The translations under genes and the position numbers were made by a program. A stretch of 64,000 bases of DNA from Nilaparvata lugens (taxonomy: Eukaryota > Arthropoda > Insecta > Hemiptera > Delphacidae), in the NCBI RefSeq assembly GCF_014356525.2, contig NC_052504.1, positions 61,955,086-62,019,085 of the forward strand. The letters are read 5' to 3'. The notes under the pieces were generated by a model, which worked only from the letters and a program-made list of their open reading frames with translations, searched no databases and had not been told where the DNA came from. Of this stretch, positions 63,203 to 64,000 are shown piece after piece; position 1 is the stretch's first letter; the number at the start of each line of letters is the position of its first letter.

Positions 63203-63458
63203 CTAGAATCTCGGAGAGCTGCGATTGGAGAAATAGAGGCAGCTGCAGGTTCTGTCCTCCTCATCCTTCACCTTTTCCTTCTCTCCGTCGTTCTTTTTCA
63301 CCTGTGGCATGAGGCGTTCGTCATCTGCTTCCTCAACAGATTCAACAGACTTTCTTCTCCTTCTCCAGAGATACTCTGTCAGCTGCACACCAATCTCTTC
63401 TACAGCAAAGACAGCTGTTCCCACTTCTGTGCCTCTACTATTTGGTGGCTTAAACAAG
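63203..63458 (-). CDS. Possible exon, unrecognised product
   Basis: On the minus strand a pyrimidine-rich tract ending tttggttgcag precedes an open frame starting at 63458: LFKPPNSRGTEVGTAVFAVE, then EIGVQLTEYLWRRRRKSVES and VEEADDERLMPQVKKNDGEK. The composition (charged, basic cluster RRRRK, acidic patch) is more protein-like than other intronic frames. A possible donor lies within GAGAAGGTGAAGG, about 63250. I do not recognise a family. It could be an exon of a gene nested in bib intron 2 or a chance frame; a frame on the other strand (63167-63556) has no support. Confidence 0.25.
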
Positions 63459-64000
63459 CTGCAACCAAAGAGGAGAAATCTGGATGCATTAACGAGGTGA
63501 AGTATGAAAAGACTCAGTTGTCATATTGGCCACCCCATGCACAGATTCCAGTCTAAGATCATCATGCTTTTTGACTCTTCTATTTTTCAGTTGGTGAACT
63601 AGGGTACAGGAAGATTTGTGGTTCATAGTTATGATCTTTCCAGGGTCTAATATCATGCTGTTTTCTTCAGGGTCTTGATTTCAGGATTCCCCTCTATCTT
63701 ATTTGACTGATCTATATAAATAATATTCCATTTTTTTTTAAATAACTTACTGAGAGTACTTCGAGTAAAGTTGATTATGACTTTTCTGAAGTATCACTAT
63801 ACCATGAAACTGTAAAGATTTCTCATGGAATTCACCATCAACAAATAGTTGAAATAATCATCAACAGTATCTGAAAACAAATAGTTGTGCAACAAGTATT
63901 CCATGTAGATAGTCCAGTGATGATTCTTCTTTCATATTTCCCACTTAATACTTGAAAACTTATAGAAAACTTGAGGTTTTTCAGTTGGATTGTGAATAAA

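Larger units (their letters stand above)
30896..64000 (+). other. bib: bib intron 2, open at window edge
   Basis: From the GTGAG donor at 30896 to the end of the window I find no exon that continues the aquaporin fold, so the intron is at least 33 kb. Stretches 30897-39490, 39611-48069 and 49768-63200 contain mostly unique AT-rich DNA plus the repeats listed separately. A purine- and CpG-rich patch with four GGGTC units lies at about 46260-46770. Large introns can hold enhancers, but none can be recognised by eye. A nested gene on either strand cannot be excluded. Confidence 0.6.

Overview
This is eukaryotic, AT-rich DNA with very little coding content and many nested transposons, consistent with a large insect genome. 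The only host protein-coding gene I recognise is the 5' part of big brain (bib), the aquaporin-family neurogenic gene of insects. Exon 1 (23065-23365) and exon 2 (30769-30895) join in phase to give an MIP-family start with a CHVNPAVS (NPA) box. Insect-type U2 snRNA features, the mix of Tc1/mariner, PIF/Harbinger, hAT-like and P-like elements and the overall composition fit an arthropod. A hemipteran (planthopper or leafhopper type) is my guess only; the sequence does not prove it.

Layout. 1-2.3 kb: degenerate minisatellites, an (ATTCATTAT)n array, a 98-bp MITE and a CA repeat. 2.3-6.43 kb: a large foldback (palindromic) element with arms of about 1 kb. Its right arm is split by a 1,873-bp P-element-like transposon with an exact 8-bp target duplication, matched terminal repeats and a THAP-type first exon. 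6.6-7.5 kb: tandem degenerate repeats. 7.8-20.8 kb: a decayed PIF/Harbinger composite flanked by inverted repeats of about 390-480 bp. It holds a transposase gene on the + strand and a Myb/SANT-type gene on the - strand. The transposase gene is cut by a 4,355-bp hAT-like element (8-bp TSD) that itself contains two foldback elements and a MADF-gene-bearing element. A 1,386-bp Tc1/mariner element lies between the two Harbinger genes.

21.4-21.6 kb: a U2 snRNA gene or recent copy on the minus strand. 22.6-64 kb: bib, with its promoter/5'UTR region, exon 1, a 7.4-kb intron 1, exon 2, and an open-ended intron 2 running to the window edge (over 33 kb). Intron 1 carries a TATAGTGAGG-type MITE and an interspersed repeat with a tRNA-like SINE segment. 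Intron 2 contains microsatellites, a 10-bp minisatellite, a hairpin repeat, and another copy of the same MITE family interrupted by the same interspersed repeat. I saw no further convincing bib exon (in particular no NPAR-type second box), so the rest of the gene is presumably downstream.

No CRISPR array, operon or clearly unprecedented molecular system is visible. The most interesting material is the transposon archaeology: nested insertions with exact target duplications that give a relative order of events, and a P-like family present both as a THAP-encoding copy and as a 98-bp MITE. Most short open frames in the introns look like chance.
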